Positions 1 through 8,083 of a DNA stretch of 18,496 nucleotides are shown here, piece by piece (position 1 is the first letter of the stretch; each line of letters opens with the position of its first letter). A model generated the notes under the pieces. The model saw nothing but the letters and a program-made list of their open reading frames with translations, did not search any database and was not told where the DNA came from. The stretch lies in NCBI GenBank assembly GCA_964481765.1, contig CAYZVJ010000065.1, positions 1-18,496 of the forward strand. The letters are read 5' to 3'. The position numbers and the translations under genes are program-made. The stretch comes from G020353115 sp964481765. Lineage in GTDB: Bacteria > Bacteroidota > Bacteroidia > Bacteroidales > VadinHA17.

Positions 1-3000
1 GAATTCCGTTAAAATCCAATCTCCCGATCTCTCCACAGTCTGAACCCTTATCTCATCCATTGAACCGGCAAAGTTATTGGGCTCACCACCCCATATCCAA
101 TCATCGATATCTGCCAGACTGGTCCAGAAGGTTGGAACATTGATAATATTGAAAGTCATTGGACTTCCATTAACAAATATTTTAACTTCTTTAGTGCTAT
201 ATTTTAGTGTGACAGCCAGGTGCTGCCAGATTCCATCAGTAAAAGGGTTAAGACCCAGATTATAATTATCCCAGTCATCATCAACTTTAGGGTAAAAAAA
301 GTGATTTCCGCTGGGCTGTGATGCCCATTCATATCCATCATTAGGTGGTCCAACCCTGTTACTTGAGACCATGATTCTCTGATATGCACCATCGGATGCA
401 TTAACCCAATTAATCCATAAGGAAAAAGTCGCTTCATCATTTGTTCCATCCAGACTTGGAGCATCAGAGACAGTGATCTTATTATTAACTCCATCGAAGC
501 TTCTACCCGATAATATTTTCCCCAATACATCAGAAGTCCCGGAATTGGTACCGGAATTCCCAAACTGTGTTGCATCCAGAAAATTCCCGTCAAGATGCAT
601 TACCTGAACATAACTGTCGCTCCAGGTAGTCACCGTGGATGGGTCTGTATTTGCTTGTGGATTTCCGTATAAAATCTTTATGTCAGTATCGGAATCGTGA
701 GATAACACGGGTATTCTCACCCAGGCAATATATTCTCCGGTAGTCTCAACATATATTTCGATCTGGTGATCCAGTTTATTGCCATCAGCATCGGTAAAAA
801 CAATATCATATCCGCTGGAATGCTCAACATACCCCCCATTTGCTACAGTTGCCAGATCAGGATCCGTCACACTGAAAAGCAATGGAAAATCAATCAGATC
901 CGCATTCCCTTTGACTTTATCCTCATCGATGGTTATGGTTTTCTGATATCCATATCCCAAACCCGGGAATGGTTGGGAAATAGTAAGGATTGCTGTACTG
1001 CTTGTTCCGGTGGTCTCGGTTGCACAAAAAGCGGTTACAACACATGCATATCCACCTGCATCATCTGCTGTAATATTATTCAGTGTCAATGATGAGCCTG
1101 TTTCTCCGATAATATTAACACCGTTCTTCTGCCATTGATATCCGGTAATTGATCCCGAAGATGTGGCTGTTACAGAGAAAGTTACATTGTCATTCAGGCA
1201 TTTGGTCTGTGAAAGAGGATGTGCAGTTATTTCAAGACAATCCGTTTCCCCGATGCAAAACTGGGTTCCCGTTCCAAAGTTAGCTATTCCATTTAGGCCT
1301 GTTCTGTATAACTCAGGAGGATTTCCAACAGCATGTGTGCCATCGAATCCCCATGCTCCCCCATTCGTGCGTTTTGCAATTCTGGAATCGGAATTTAGAT
1401 TGAAACTGGTAAAGTTATTTGCCAGTGCAGTAAGATCATAATCGGTACTGGTTAATCCATTTGCTGCCAAAAGGTTCCAATAGCCATCTGTAAACCGGTT
1501 GGTTATGGTTGTCAAATCGACATCTGTAACTGGAAGAGCATTCCCCGGATCATTCGGGAAAAATTCTATGATAACAGATCCCGGATTTAGATTTGAGAAA
1601 CTGAGTGTTGCAAAATTCTCATCGTTTGCAGTTCCAACAGGGAATAGATAGGGTCCGGCAGTTGAATTCATATACCTTTCCATTTTGCCGGTTACTGAAC
1701 CGGAATTATGAACAACCGCTCCCGGAGCATTATTGGATATGATCAGTGTAAAGGTATTCGGATCAATGTTACCGGAATGCATATTGAGTGTCCCGGATAC
1801 AGTTACATCTTCATCACTAAATTGGATGCCGGATCCTGTATTTGAAATGGTCAGGTTAAAAAAGGTCTCACCAGCTGAGTTGGAAATGGACTGGAGGCTG
1901 TTGCCATTTAAGAAAACGGTTCCATTCTGCTCATTGAATGACCCATTGTTGGTCCAGTTTCCAGCCAATACTATTTGATAATCACCACCTGAAACATCTA
2001 ATACACTGCTTATTGTGAGGTTACCATTGACATTTATATCTCCTGTTAGATCCTTATCCCCACTCCCACTAAAGAATACATGCCAATAAGCATCAGCTGG
2101 TATGATAACATTTTGTTGACCTTCTCTGAGATAATTGAATATGTTAGAATCGAAATTACAGTATAATTGAACATCTGTGTCAAAAATATTTCCGCCCCAG
2201 TTCCAGGTTGAACCAATCCTGTTATAAACCCGGACTTCATCGGGATCGAAATTCCCATTTGAAAAATTCCCATCCAAATTAACCGTGCCAAAATTATCGA
2301 AAACAAACCTACAATTATCCGGATCGAAATCACCACCAATAGTAAATACAGAGCCAATACTATTTGTTACTTTATTATCATTATCAACATTCTCACCTGT
2401 AACTGCTAATTGTCCTGATACACTAATAGTATCATTATTAATTAATTCACAATTAGTATTTTCAAAGCGAAGGTCATTACCGATATCAATTTGTAGACTA
2501 TTAGTCAAGGTTATAAAATCATCCTGGATCCTAAAGTCCTCGAGAACATTTAGTATGCCATTCCCTGAAAAACCATTATTGCCATTTTTATTCCTCATTT
2601 CAATCCGGTCAATGTTTATTATGCCATGGTTTATCAGGCTGTAATCAACATCGTCATCCTCGAATCTCAGTCTGGCATTGATTGCACTGTTCTCATCAAT
2701 TAACCCTCCGATCTCCACTTTCAAGAGTCCCCCATTCCACAACCGAAGTCTAATATTATCGGCTCCATATTTCAATGTAGCACCATTGTAAATAGTCAAA
2801 TCTTTTACGTCCCTATTGTCTAGAGTTAAACTCACAGTGTACCCACAACCAATTCTAACGTCACTGGTTGTTATCGGAACACCTCCATCCCCTGGTGTCC
2901 CACCATTCGTTGTTGACCATGTATTGGCGTCTTCCCAAATACCATTAGCAACTGCCCACAAAGTGTTAGGGGGATTATCAGGAGCCGTGATCTCATTATA

Positions 3001-3564
3001 GGAATATACAAGGATATTGTCAAAAAAATAAAATTCATCCTCCCAGGTATTTCTTACTTTCACAATAATTTGCAACGTACTTCCATTTAATCCGCTTCCG
3101 CACGTAATTGCAAATCCACTTCCAAAATTATCAAACCTGATTCCATTATCCAGTGGAATTTCAGGTCCTCCATCCAATTTATAGAATACTTTTATGGTGT
3201 CCTGGTCAGGTTCCATATCCCCTTGAGCAGATAATTCAATGGCAATTTTAACATCTGTTTCAGAGGAAATATCGATTATTTCTGATGTCCAGACTGCGAA
3301 TCCATCCAGATCGTTTCCCGAAAACAATTCACCCCTGACTTCAAAATGGTCAAATCCGTCAAGCGTGCAAGCAGAGACATCAATTGACCATTTCCCATTA
3401 CCCGGGTCTGTAGTATTATCAGGATAATTAAATCCCTCAAACCAGATGGTATCCTGTGCAAAAGATGAAGAAGCTGAAGAGATAACAAAAAGGAAGGCTA
3501 GTAATACAACCTTAATCCAGGCAAAAGAACTTAACCTTCGCGAAGAAGTGTAAAAGTAGAACAT
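1..3564 (-). CDS. Giant secreted multidomain surface protein (Ig-like, DUF2341 and LamG-like domains), 3' end outside window
   Basis: One reading frame stays open for 1188 codons from the ATG at 3564 to base 1, with no stop, so the protein continues beyond the left edge. Residues 1-36 form a signal peptide (basic RR, hydrophobic core, cleavage likely after SSFA before QD). Then come a beta-rich domain (about 38-195), a region opening near 204 with the W-E-D-A-N-T-W-S style seen in Bacteroidota adhesins, a long Asn/Gly-rich stretch of short beta repeats (about 215-750), an Ig-like domain (about 778-862, with Cys pair and GYQW), a DUF2341-like domain (about 871-970, ending ILYGNP) and a LamG/concanavalin-like domain (about 984 to the edge). 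This architecture is typical of T9SS cargo; the sorting domain would lie outside. An in-frame ATG at 3588 is an alternative start; 3564 gives the better signal peptide. The ligand is unknown. Confidence 0.85.
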   Translation of the reverse strand, partial: MFYFYTSSRRLSSFAWIKVVLLAFLFVISSASSSFAQDTIWFEGFNYPDNTTDPGNGKWSIDVSACTLDGFDHFEVRGELFSGNDLDGFAVWTSEIIDISSETDVKIAIELSAQGDMEPDQDTIKVFYKLDGGPEIPLDNGIRFDNFGSGFAITCGSGLNGSTLQIIVKVRNTWEDEFYFFDNILVYSYNEITAPDNPPNTLWAVANGIWEDANTWSTTNGGTPGDGGVPITTSDVRIGCGYTVSLTLDNRDVKDLTIYNGATLKYGADNIRLRLWNGGLLKVEIGGLIDENSAINARLRFEDDDVDYSLINHGIINIDRIEMRNKNGNNGFSGNGILNVLEDFRIQDDFITLTNSLQIDIGNDLRFENTNCELINNDTISVSGQLAVTGENVDNDNKVTNSIGSVFTIGGDFDPDNCRFVFDNFGTVNLDGNFSNGNFDPDEVRVYNRIGSTWNWGGNIFDTDVQLYCNFDSNIFNYLREGQQNVIIPADAYWHVFFSGSGDKDLTGDINVNGNLTISSVLDVSGGDYQIVLAGNWTNNGSFNEQNGTVFLNGNSLQSISNSAGETFFNLTISNTGSGIQFSDEDVTVSGTLNMHSGNIDPNTFTLIISNNAPGAVVHNSGSVTGKMERYMNSTAGPYLFPVGTANDENFATLSFSNLNPGSVIIEFFPNDPGNALPVTDVDLTTITNRFTDGYWNLLAANGLTSTDYDLTALANNFTSFNLNSDSRIAKRTNGGAWGFDGTHAVGNPPELYRTGLNGIANFGTGTQFCIGETDCLEITAHPLSQTKCLNDNVTFSVTATSSGSITGYQWQKNGVNIIGETGSSLTLNNITADDAGGYACVVTAFCATETTGTSSTAILTISQPFPGLGYGYQKTITIDEDKVKGNADLIDFPLLFSVTDPDLATVANGGYVEHSSGYDIVFTDADGNKLDHQIEIYVETTGEYIAWVRIPVLSHDSDTDIKILYGNPQANTDPSTVTTWSDSYVQVMHLDGNFLDATQFGNSGTNSGTSDVLGKILSGRSFDGVNNKITVSDAPSLDGTNDEATFSLWINWVNASDGAYQRIMVSSNRVGPPNDGYEWASQPSGNHFFYPKVDDDWDNYNLGLNPFTDGIWQHLAVTLKYSTKEVKIFVNGSPMTFNIINVPTFWTSLADIDDWIWGGEPNNFAGSMDEIRVQTVERSGDWILTEF

Positions 3565-3763
3565 TGTGCCTGAAATAATCCCGGTCATATGCGTTAAGGC
3601 AATAAAAAACCTTTAGGAAACAACCTTGCAATTTGTTTTATTCCCCTCCTCAAAATCCCCATCAATCCTTGAATGCTCATTGATAACATAACAGGATCTG
3701 TGCTTCAAACAGTGCAAGTTACTTCCTGCAAGATGTAATCATATCAACCCGGTTAACTTCTTC

Positions 3764-3781
3764 CCGGATCAACCGATCCGG
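3764..3781. repeat. Short perfect inverted repeat (7-bp stem, 4-nt loop)
   Basis: CCGGATC, loop AACC, GATCCGG. There is no T-run on either side, so it does not look like an intrinsic terminator. It lies about 200 bases upstream of the giant surface protein gene and could be a regulator site or simply chance. Confidence 0.45.
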
Positions 3782-4112
3782 ACAATTAACCTGTTCTATT
3801 GATACAATAATTTATTAACTGACTAAATTTCCTCCCTTTTGGTTGCACCAAACCTCTCTGAATGAATAAATTATTTAACTCACGCTTAGTTTAATGCAAT
3901 CTTAGATGATTCTAATATATAAATATTCGTTGAAAACCATTTATTGATATACCGTTCATTTTTCAAACAACCTCTCATTGTAATGGTGAGAGATAAAATA
4001 AATCTTGAAAATTTACTTCATTTTACGATGTATTGCTTCCGTTTGTTTTGATTTATTGATGAAATCACTAAAATATTCCACGAATAAAAATTAATTTTAT
4101 AGATAATGACTG

Positions 4113-4142
4113 TTTGAATTAAATTACACGATTTTATTTTCG
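4113..4142 (+). promoter_or_regulatory. Putative Bacteroidota -33/-7 promoter for the uracil-DNA glycosylase gene
   Basis: TTTG at 4113-4116, an 18-base spacer, then TATTTTCG at 4135-4142, against the phylum consensus TTTG - about 19 - TAnnTTTG (one mismatch in the -7 box, spacer one base short). It would place the transcript start around 4150, giving a leader of about 35 bases to the ATG at 4184. Judged by eye only. Confidence 0.4.
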
Positions 4143-4183
4143 AATGGGACCATTACTTCATAACCTCTCCAGTCCAAAATAAT

Positions 4184-4932
4184 ATGGAACCATACGCTGA
4201 TCTTGAAGCACTGAGGCTGGGGGTTTCATCATGTAAAAGATGTCCCCTGGGTAAGACACGTAACAAACCCGTATTCGGTGAAGGCAATCCGAACGCAGAA
4301 ATTTTCATCATTGGTGAAGCTCCCGGGCGGGACGAGGATCTTACCGGACATCCTTTTGTTGGTCGTTCAGGAGAGTTGCTGGATAAAATATTCAACGCTT
4401 GTGGTTTTGACAGGGATGAACACCTGTTTATCAGTAACATCATCAAATGCCGGCCTCCCGGTAACCGGACTCCACTACCCGCAGAAGTCACAGAATGCCT
4501 TCCCTATCTCTACAAACAAATCGAATGGATTAACCCAACCATAATGATATTGCTTGGAGCATCAGCGCTGTCTTACATGGTTGATAAAAACCTGAAGATC
4601 AGCAGGGAAAGGGGGAACTGGCTCCACCAGGAAAATCGATGGATNNNNNNNNNNNNNNNNNNNNNNNNNNNNNNNNNNNNNNNNNNNNNNNNNNNNNNNN
4701 NNNNNNNNNNNNNNNNNNNNNNNNNNNNNNNNNNNNNNNNNNNNACCTGAAGATCAGCAGGGAAAGGGGGAACTGGCTCCACCAGGAAAATCGATGGATA
4801 ATGCCCGTATATCACCCTTCTGCACTGCTAAGAAATCCATCTTTGAAGAGAGATACCTGGGAAGATTTTAAAAAGATTGTTGTTAAATACCGTGAACTGG
4901 TCAATCCCGAACACTTTTCAAAATACATATAA
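4184..4932 (+). CDS. Family 4 (iron-sulfur) uracil-DNA glycosylase, interrupted by an assembly gap
   Basis: Removes uracil from DNA to start base excision repair. Cys17, Cys20, Cys89 and Cys105 match the CxxC...C...C ligands of the family 4 4Fe-4S cluster. GEAPGRDED (44-52) is the uracil-pocket motif, and HPSALLR (His159 after repair) is the second active-site motif. The gene contains 100 N. The 55 bases before the N run (4590-4644) are identical to the 55 after it (4745-4799), and removing 155 bases joins both halves into one 197-codon frame ending at 4932, a normal family length. As written the gap shifts the frame, so automatic annotation would give two broken pieces. The ATG at 4184 is the first in frame after a TAA. 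The gene converges on queA across the hairpin array. The closest alternative reading is the phage SPO1 polymerase-related label given to the same family. Confidence 0.92.
4590..4644 (+). repeat. Left copy of a 55-base duplicated contig end
   Basis: Begins ACCTGAAGATC and ends ATCGATGGAT directly before the N run. It is identical base for base to 4745-4799. I read this as the same genomic sequence present at two contig ends, not as a real tandem repeat, because collapsing it restores the glycosylase frame exactly. Confidence 0.93.
4645..4744. other. Assembly gap of exactly 100 N (false gap)
   Basis: A run of 100 N, the usual placeholder for a gap of unknown size. Because the flanks overlap by 55 identical bases, no sequence appears to be missing; the true locus is 155 bases shorter than shown. 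Confidence 0.95.
4745..4799 (+). repeat. Right copy of the 55-base duplicated contig end
   Basis: Exact copy of 4590-4644, starting at the first base after the N run. Reading on from here gives the active-site segment IMPVYHPSALLRNP and the rest of the glycosylase. Confidence 0.93.
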
Positions 4933-4958
4933 CAGGTGTTGGTTTATCGTAAATAAGG

Positions 4959-4969
4959 AATGTCTTACA
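4959..4969 (+). repeat. 11-base direct repeat, left copy
   Basis: AATGTCTTACA, repeated exactly at 5394-5404. The two copies bracket the hairpin array and could be insertion scars, but an A/T-rich 11-mer recurring in a 550-base spacer may also be chance. Confidence 0.35.
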
Positions 4970-4998
4970 TGACTAAATGTCTCAATTCAACCAAGAAC

Positions 4999-5013
4999 CC
5001 TGCCTGCCGGCAG
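4999..5013. repeat. Dispersed-repeat fragment CCTGCCTGCCGGCAG
   Basis: Contains the perfect palindrome CTGCCGGCAG (5004-5013). Its first 11 bases are the exact reverse complement of 5447-5457. From memory, CTGCC/GGCAG palindromes of this kind recur between genes in Bacteroidota assemblies; no search was possible. Confidence 0.5.
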
Positions 5014-5114
5014 TGTAACACTTCACAATAAGGGTAACAAATAGTTCGATAATTCTTCTTACTCAGAATTAACAATATATTATATCACAAATTTATTTCT
5101 GATTATCCCCAAAA

Positions 5115-5338
5115 TACCCTTCAAGGGTAAAATAATGAATAGCCACCGGTTGTAACCGGTGGTTTAAAAGACCGTGTTGATTCCAACCCTAAAGGGGTTG
5201 AATGATTAAATTTAATGTATTAATATTCAACTCCTTCCGGAGTTGTAATTCATTTATGTCCTCATACCCGGCACTACACCCTGACAAATATGTCAGGGCT
5301 TGTACCGGGCTATTAATAATTGAATCCCGCTGGGATTC
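5115..5338. repeat. Array of six consecutive hairpins (noncoding repeat element or structured RNA)
   Basis: Six inverted repeats follow one another. (1) 5115-5129 TACCCT/AGGGTA, loop TCA. (2) 5143-5162 CCACCGGTT/AACCGGTGG, loop GT. (3) 5184-5200 CAACCC/GGGTTG, flanked by ATTC and GAAT. (4) 5228-5245 CAACTCC/GGAGTTG, tetraloop TTCC. (5) 5267-5309, inner CCCTGACA/TGTCAGGG with loop AATA, enclosed by CCCGG/CCGGG. (6) 5322-5338 GAATCCC/GGGATTC, loop GCT. A 12-base palindrome (5205-5216) lies between 3 and 4. Stems differ in sequence, so this is not one repeat unit copied. It lies between two convergent genes, where REP-like elements often sit. Each arm pair is self-complementary, so both strands would fold alike. 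A role as bidirectional terminator, mobile-element remnant or RNA is open. Confidence 0.8.
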
Positions 5339-5393
5339 TTTTCATAATCTACTCATTAATCCTCATGACGAATTTATCTATTGAAGAGTTAAA

Positions 5394-5404
5394 AATGTCT
5401 TACA
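5394..5404 (+). repeat. 11-base direct repeat, right copy
   Basis: AATGTCTTACA, identical to 4959-4969, 56 bases beyond the last hairpin. Confidence 0.35.
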
Positions 5405-5446
5405 ATATGAAATAAAAAAATGTTACCTAAATATTGAAGAATTGCA

Positions 5447-5479
5447 CGGCAGGCAGGTAAGAACCGGGAACTGAGAACT
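5447..5479. repeat. Dispersed-repeat fragment CGGCAGGCAGG followed by GAAC heptads
   Basis: CGGCAGGCAGG (5447-5457) is the exact reverse complement of 4999-5009. After TAA come GAACCGG, GAACTGA and GAACT (5461-5479), a degenerate seven-base tandem repeat that ends one base before the queA stop codon. Together with the left fragment it frames the hairpin array on both sides. Confidence 0.5.
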
Positions 5480-5480
5480 A

Positions 5481-6530
5481 TTATAATATCAACATCGCAT
5501 CCCCATAGGTTCCAAAACGGTATTTCTCTTTTATGGCTATTTTGTATGCTTCAAAGAGAAATTCATATCCGGCGAATGCCGATACCATCATCAAAAGGGT
5601 GGAATAAGGCAGGTGGAAATTGGTAATCATCCGGGTCGGTACATTGAATTCATACGGTGGAAAAATGAACTTATTGGTCCAGCCATCAAACGGTTTCAGA
5701 TAACCCATGGTTGAAACTGAGCTTTCAAGAGTTCTAAGAACCGTTGTTCCGACAGCACAAACATCATTTCTTCTATCTTTGGCGCTATTTACAATATTGG
5801 CTGCCTCTTCTGTGATCAGGATCTGCTCTGAATCCATTTTGTGTTTTGTTAGATCCTCAACATCCACTGTCCTGAAATTTCCCAATCCAACGTGCAGGGT
5901 TATCTCAGCAAACTCAATGCCTTTAATTTCCAACCGTTTTAATAGTTCCCGGCTAAAATGCATACCTGCAGTCGGTGCAGCAACCGCTCCCTCGTGCTTT
6001 GCATATACCGTTTGGTATCTCTCCCTGTCTTCCGGCTGAACTTCTCGTTTAATAAATTTAGGCAGTGGAGTTTCACCCAGGTTGTATAATGTCTTTTTAA
6101 ACTCTTCATAGGTGCCGTCATACAAGAACCTCAGGGTTCTGCCCCTCGAGGTGGTATTATCGATCACTTCAGCAACCAGGATGTCATTTTCTCCAAAATA
6201 GAGTTTATTCCCAATCCTGATCTTCCTGGCCGGATCAACCAGGACATCCCATAATCGCTGCTCCCGATTCAACTCCCGTAGAAGGAATACCTCAATTTCT
6301 GCTCCGGTTTTCTCCTTATTCCCGAACAACCGGGCGGGAAAAACTTTGGTATTGTTAAAGACCATGACATCGTTGTCACGAAAATAATCCAGCACATCCT
6401 TAAATATCCGATGCTCAACATTCCGGTTCCCCCTATCCAATACCATTAACCTGGACTCATCCCTGTTTTCTTTGGGAAACATTGCAATCAAATCAGGCGG
6501 CAGGTTGTATTTATACTGGGATAATTTCAT
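5481..6530 (-). CDS. queA: S-adenosylmethionine:tRNA ribosyltransferase-isomerase QueA
   Basis: Cytoplasmic enzyme that transfers and isomerises the ribosyl group of SAM onto 7-aminomethyl-7-deazaguanine in tRNA, forming epoxyqueuosine in the queuosine pathway. The 349-residue length is normal. Family landmarks are the N-terminal YNLPPDLIAMFP, VMVFNNTKVFPARL (56-69), APTAGMHFS (185-193) and LHVGLGNF (212-219). It starts at the ATG of MKLSQYKYNLP. It is the last gene of the leftward run ilvE-ftsX-DUF3098-uppP-truB-queA, 59 bases after truB. The stop codon is followed almost at once by GAAC heptads and then the hairpin array. No other queuosine gene is in the window. Confidence 0.96.
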   Translation of the reverse strand: MKLSQYKYNLPPDLIAMFPKENRDESRLMVLDRGNRNVEHRIFKDVLDYFRDNDVMVFNNTKVFPARLFGNKEKTGAEIEVFLLRELNREQRLWDVLVDPARKIRIGNKLYFGENDILVAEVIDNTTSRGRTLRFLYDGTYEEFKKTLYNLGETPLPKFIKREVQPEDRERYQTVYAKHEGAVAAPTAGMHFSRELLKRLEIKGIEFAEITLHVGLGNFRTVDVEDLTKHKMDSEQILITEEAANIVNSAKDRRNDVCAVGTTVLRTLESSVSTMGYLKPFDGWTNKFIFPPYEFNVPTRMITNFHLPYSTLLMMVSAFAGYEFLFEAYKIAIKEKYRFGTYGDAMLIL

Positions 6531-6589
6531 GTTGGAAAAGTTATGATTCTTTTGAAGCAGTAACCTTATACGTAATAAACTCGTTTTTG

Positions 6590-7291
6590 TTATGTTTTAT
6601 TAACTTTTTTTTCAAAATCTTCAACCGTTAGTGCATTTTCAAGCCTGTATTCTCCTATTCTGGTCCGGACTAAACCGGTAAGATAAGCACCGCTTTTTAA
6701 TGCAATACCAATATCTCTTGCCAGTGCTCTAATATAGGTTCCTTTGCTACAGACAATTCTGATCTTTACCACCGGAAAGCGATACTCCAATAGCTCGATT
6801 CCGTGAATAAAGATTTCGACCGGTTCAAGATGTACACTTCTTCCTTTCCGCGCCAGTTTATAGGCACGTTCACCCTTCACATTCTTGGCTGAATAAATGG
6901 GTGGAACCTGGCTGATCTCACCAACAAATTGACTCAGGGTCTGTGTAAACAGTTTTTCCGTAATGTGTGAACTCTCAAAAACAACATCCACCGCGGTTTC
7001 ATTATCAAAGGATGGAGTCGTTTTTCCCAGTTCAATAGTAGCAATATATTCTTTTTCGAGATCCTGGAATTCACTTATTTTTTTTGTAGCCTTTCCTGTA
7101 CAGAGGATCATTAATCCTGTCGCCAGGGGATCCAGCGTTCCGGCATGACCAATCTTTATCTTTCCTGTATTATGGTTCTTTTCAATCAGGTATTTAACCT
7201 TTTTTACCAGATGAAACGAACTCCAGGAATAGGGTTTATCAAACAAAAGAACCTTTCCCTGGGTGAACTCATTATTCTCCTCAATTATCAT
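6590..7291 (-). CDS. truB: tRNA pseudouridine(55) synthase TruB
   Basis: Converts uridine 55 of the T-loop of tRNAs to pseudouridine. The catalytic motif GHAGTLDPLATGL places the nucleophile at Asp54, and GKVLLFDKPYSWSSF near the N-terminus and YSAKNVKGERAY are family motifs. I start at the ATG at 7291 (233 residues). A TTG at 7303, directly after the uppP stop codon, would add four residues; I prefer ATG because nothing conserved precedes it and neither has a clear Shine-Dalgarno site. It sits 12 bases after uppP, so the two are almost certainly co-transcribed and probably translationally coupled. Confidence 0.95.
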   Translation of the reverse strand: MIIEENNEFTQGKVLLFDKPYSWSSFHLVKKVKYLIEKNHNTGKIKIGHAGTLDPLATGLMILCTGKATKKISEFQDLEKEYIATIELGKTTPSFDNETAVDVVFESSHITEKLFTQTLSQFVGEISQVPPIYSAKNVKGERAYKLARKGRSVHLEPVEIFIHGIELLEYRFPVVKIRIVCSKGTYIRALARDIGIALKSGAYLTGLVRTRIGEYRLENALTVEDFEKKVNKT

Positions 7292-7303
7292 GCTAACGTA
7301 CAA

Positions 7304-8083
7304 TCAAAAAATCAGTGCAACCAAACCAATCACTAAGCAATAGAGCGCAAAGTAAATCAATTTACCTCTTTTTACAAGATTGACCATCCATTTACATGCC
7401 AGCAATCCCACAACAAAGGCAGATAAGAATCCAATCAGGATTGGTAATGTCCCGATACTATCTCCATACGATTGATTCCTACCGGTCAGATCAAGAATAT
7501 TTGCACCGATAATGGGTATTAAAACCATCAGGAAAGAAAATTTCGCTACCTCTTCCTTGTTGTTCCCAAGCATTAATCCAGTGGCAATAGTAGCTCCGGA
7601 TCTTGAAATTCCGGGAATTACGGCAAATGCCTGCGCTACACCAATAAATAGTGCATGACCATAGGAAATCGTATTGCGGGTTTGTTTGGAATATTGTGCT
7701 ACAATTAACAGTAGTGCCGTAACCAGTAACATTGCTCCAACCAGTTTGGCTCGACCGGTAAAAAGATTTTCGACATGGTCCCTGAAAAACAGCCCCAGGA
7801 TCATTACCGGGATAATGGAAATCAGGATCTTCAGGACGAATTTTGTGCCGTCATTGTATTCAAACTTTATCAGCTCTTTTATCAGTAACAAAATATCTTT
7901 CCAGAATACAACAATAATACTCAAGACAGTTGCTCCATGCACGACTATTGTAAACGTCAGGTTATACTGGCCCTCAATGCCTAAAAAATATTTTCCCAAC
8001 TCGAGATGTCCGCTGCTGCTGACTGGCAAGAACTCCGTCAATCCCTGCAAAACACCCAAAACAAAAGATTCGATCCAGTTCAT
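7304..8083 (-). CDS. uppP: Undecaprenyl-diphosphate phosphatase UppP (BacA family)
   Basis: Integral membrane enzyme that dephosphorylates undecaprenyl diphosphate, recycling the lipid carrier for peptidoglycan and other envelope polymers; extra copies give bacitracin resistance in other bacteria. The two signature regions are intact: QGLTEFLPVSSSGHL (13-27, with Glu17 and the Ser/His group) and PGISRSGAT (157-165, with Arg161). Several hydrophobic helices span the 259 residues, the usual length. It lies between the DUF3098 gene (84-base spacer) and truB (immediately adjacent), the common Bacteroidota order. Confidence 0.96.
   Translation of the reverse strand: MNWIESFVLGVLQGLTEFLPVSSSGHLELGKYFLGIEGQYNLTFTIVVHGATVLSIIVVFWKDILLLIKELIKFEYNDGTKFVLKILISIIPVMILGLFFRDHVENLFTGRAKLVGAMLLVTALLLIVAQYSKQTRNTISYGHALFIGVAQAFAVIPGISRSGATIATGLMLGNNKEEVAKFSFLMVLIPIIGANILDLTGRNQSYGDSIGTLPILIGFLSAFVVGLLACKWMVNLVKRGKLIYFALYCLVIGLVALIF

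Larger units (their letters stand above)
3565..4183. other. Divergent intergenic spacer without a gene
   Basis: 619 bases lie between the start of the giant surface protein gene (minus) and the start of the uracil-DNA glycosylase gene (plus). No frame here looks coding. The part from about 3880 to 4140 is visibly A/T-rich. Two small items stand out and are listed separately: a perfect 7-base-pair hairpin at 3764-3781 and a -33/-7-like promoter at 4113-4142. I found no good -7 element for the leftward gene. Confidence 0.7.

Noticed and set aside
1..6. GAATTC at the first bases, possibly an EcoRI cloning edge
   Set aside because: Further GAATTC sites occur inside the window (for example near 554, 1664 and 17810) and the open frame runs through, so it is most likely chance.
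204..593. 129-codon minus-strand frame
   Set aside because: It is out of frame with the long open frame 1-3564 on the same strand, which has clear domains; the shorter one has no domain.
3565..4183. Hidden small gene, tRNA or riboswitch in the long divergent spacer
   Set aside because: No cloverleaf, no conserved aptamer-like core and no frame with protein character were seen.
4153..4491. 112-codon minus-strand frame opposite the uracil-DNA glycosylase
   Set aside because: Antisense shadow of a well-supported gene with conserved motifs.
4590..4799. True tandem duplication or pseudogene in the uracil-DNA glycosylase
   Set aside because: The copies end exactly at the N run, and collapsing them restores a full-length gene with all motifs; an unmerged contig overlap explains it better.
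5115..5338. CRISPR array in the hairpin region
   Set aside because: The hairpins have different sequences and spacing; there is no constant repeat with variable spacers and no cas gene.
5202..5384. 60-codon frame inside the hairpin array
   Set aside because: It runs across three hairpins, has no recognisable protein features and no supported start; it is a by-product of the inverted repeats.
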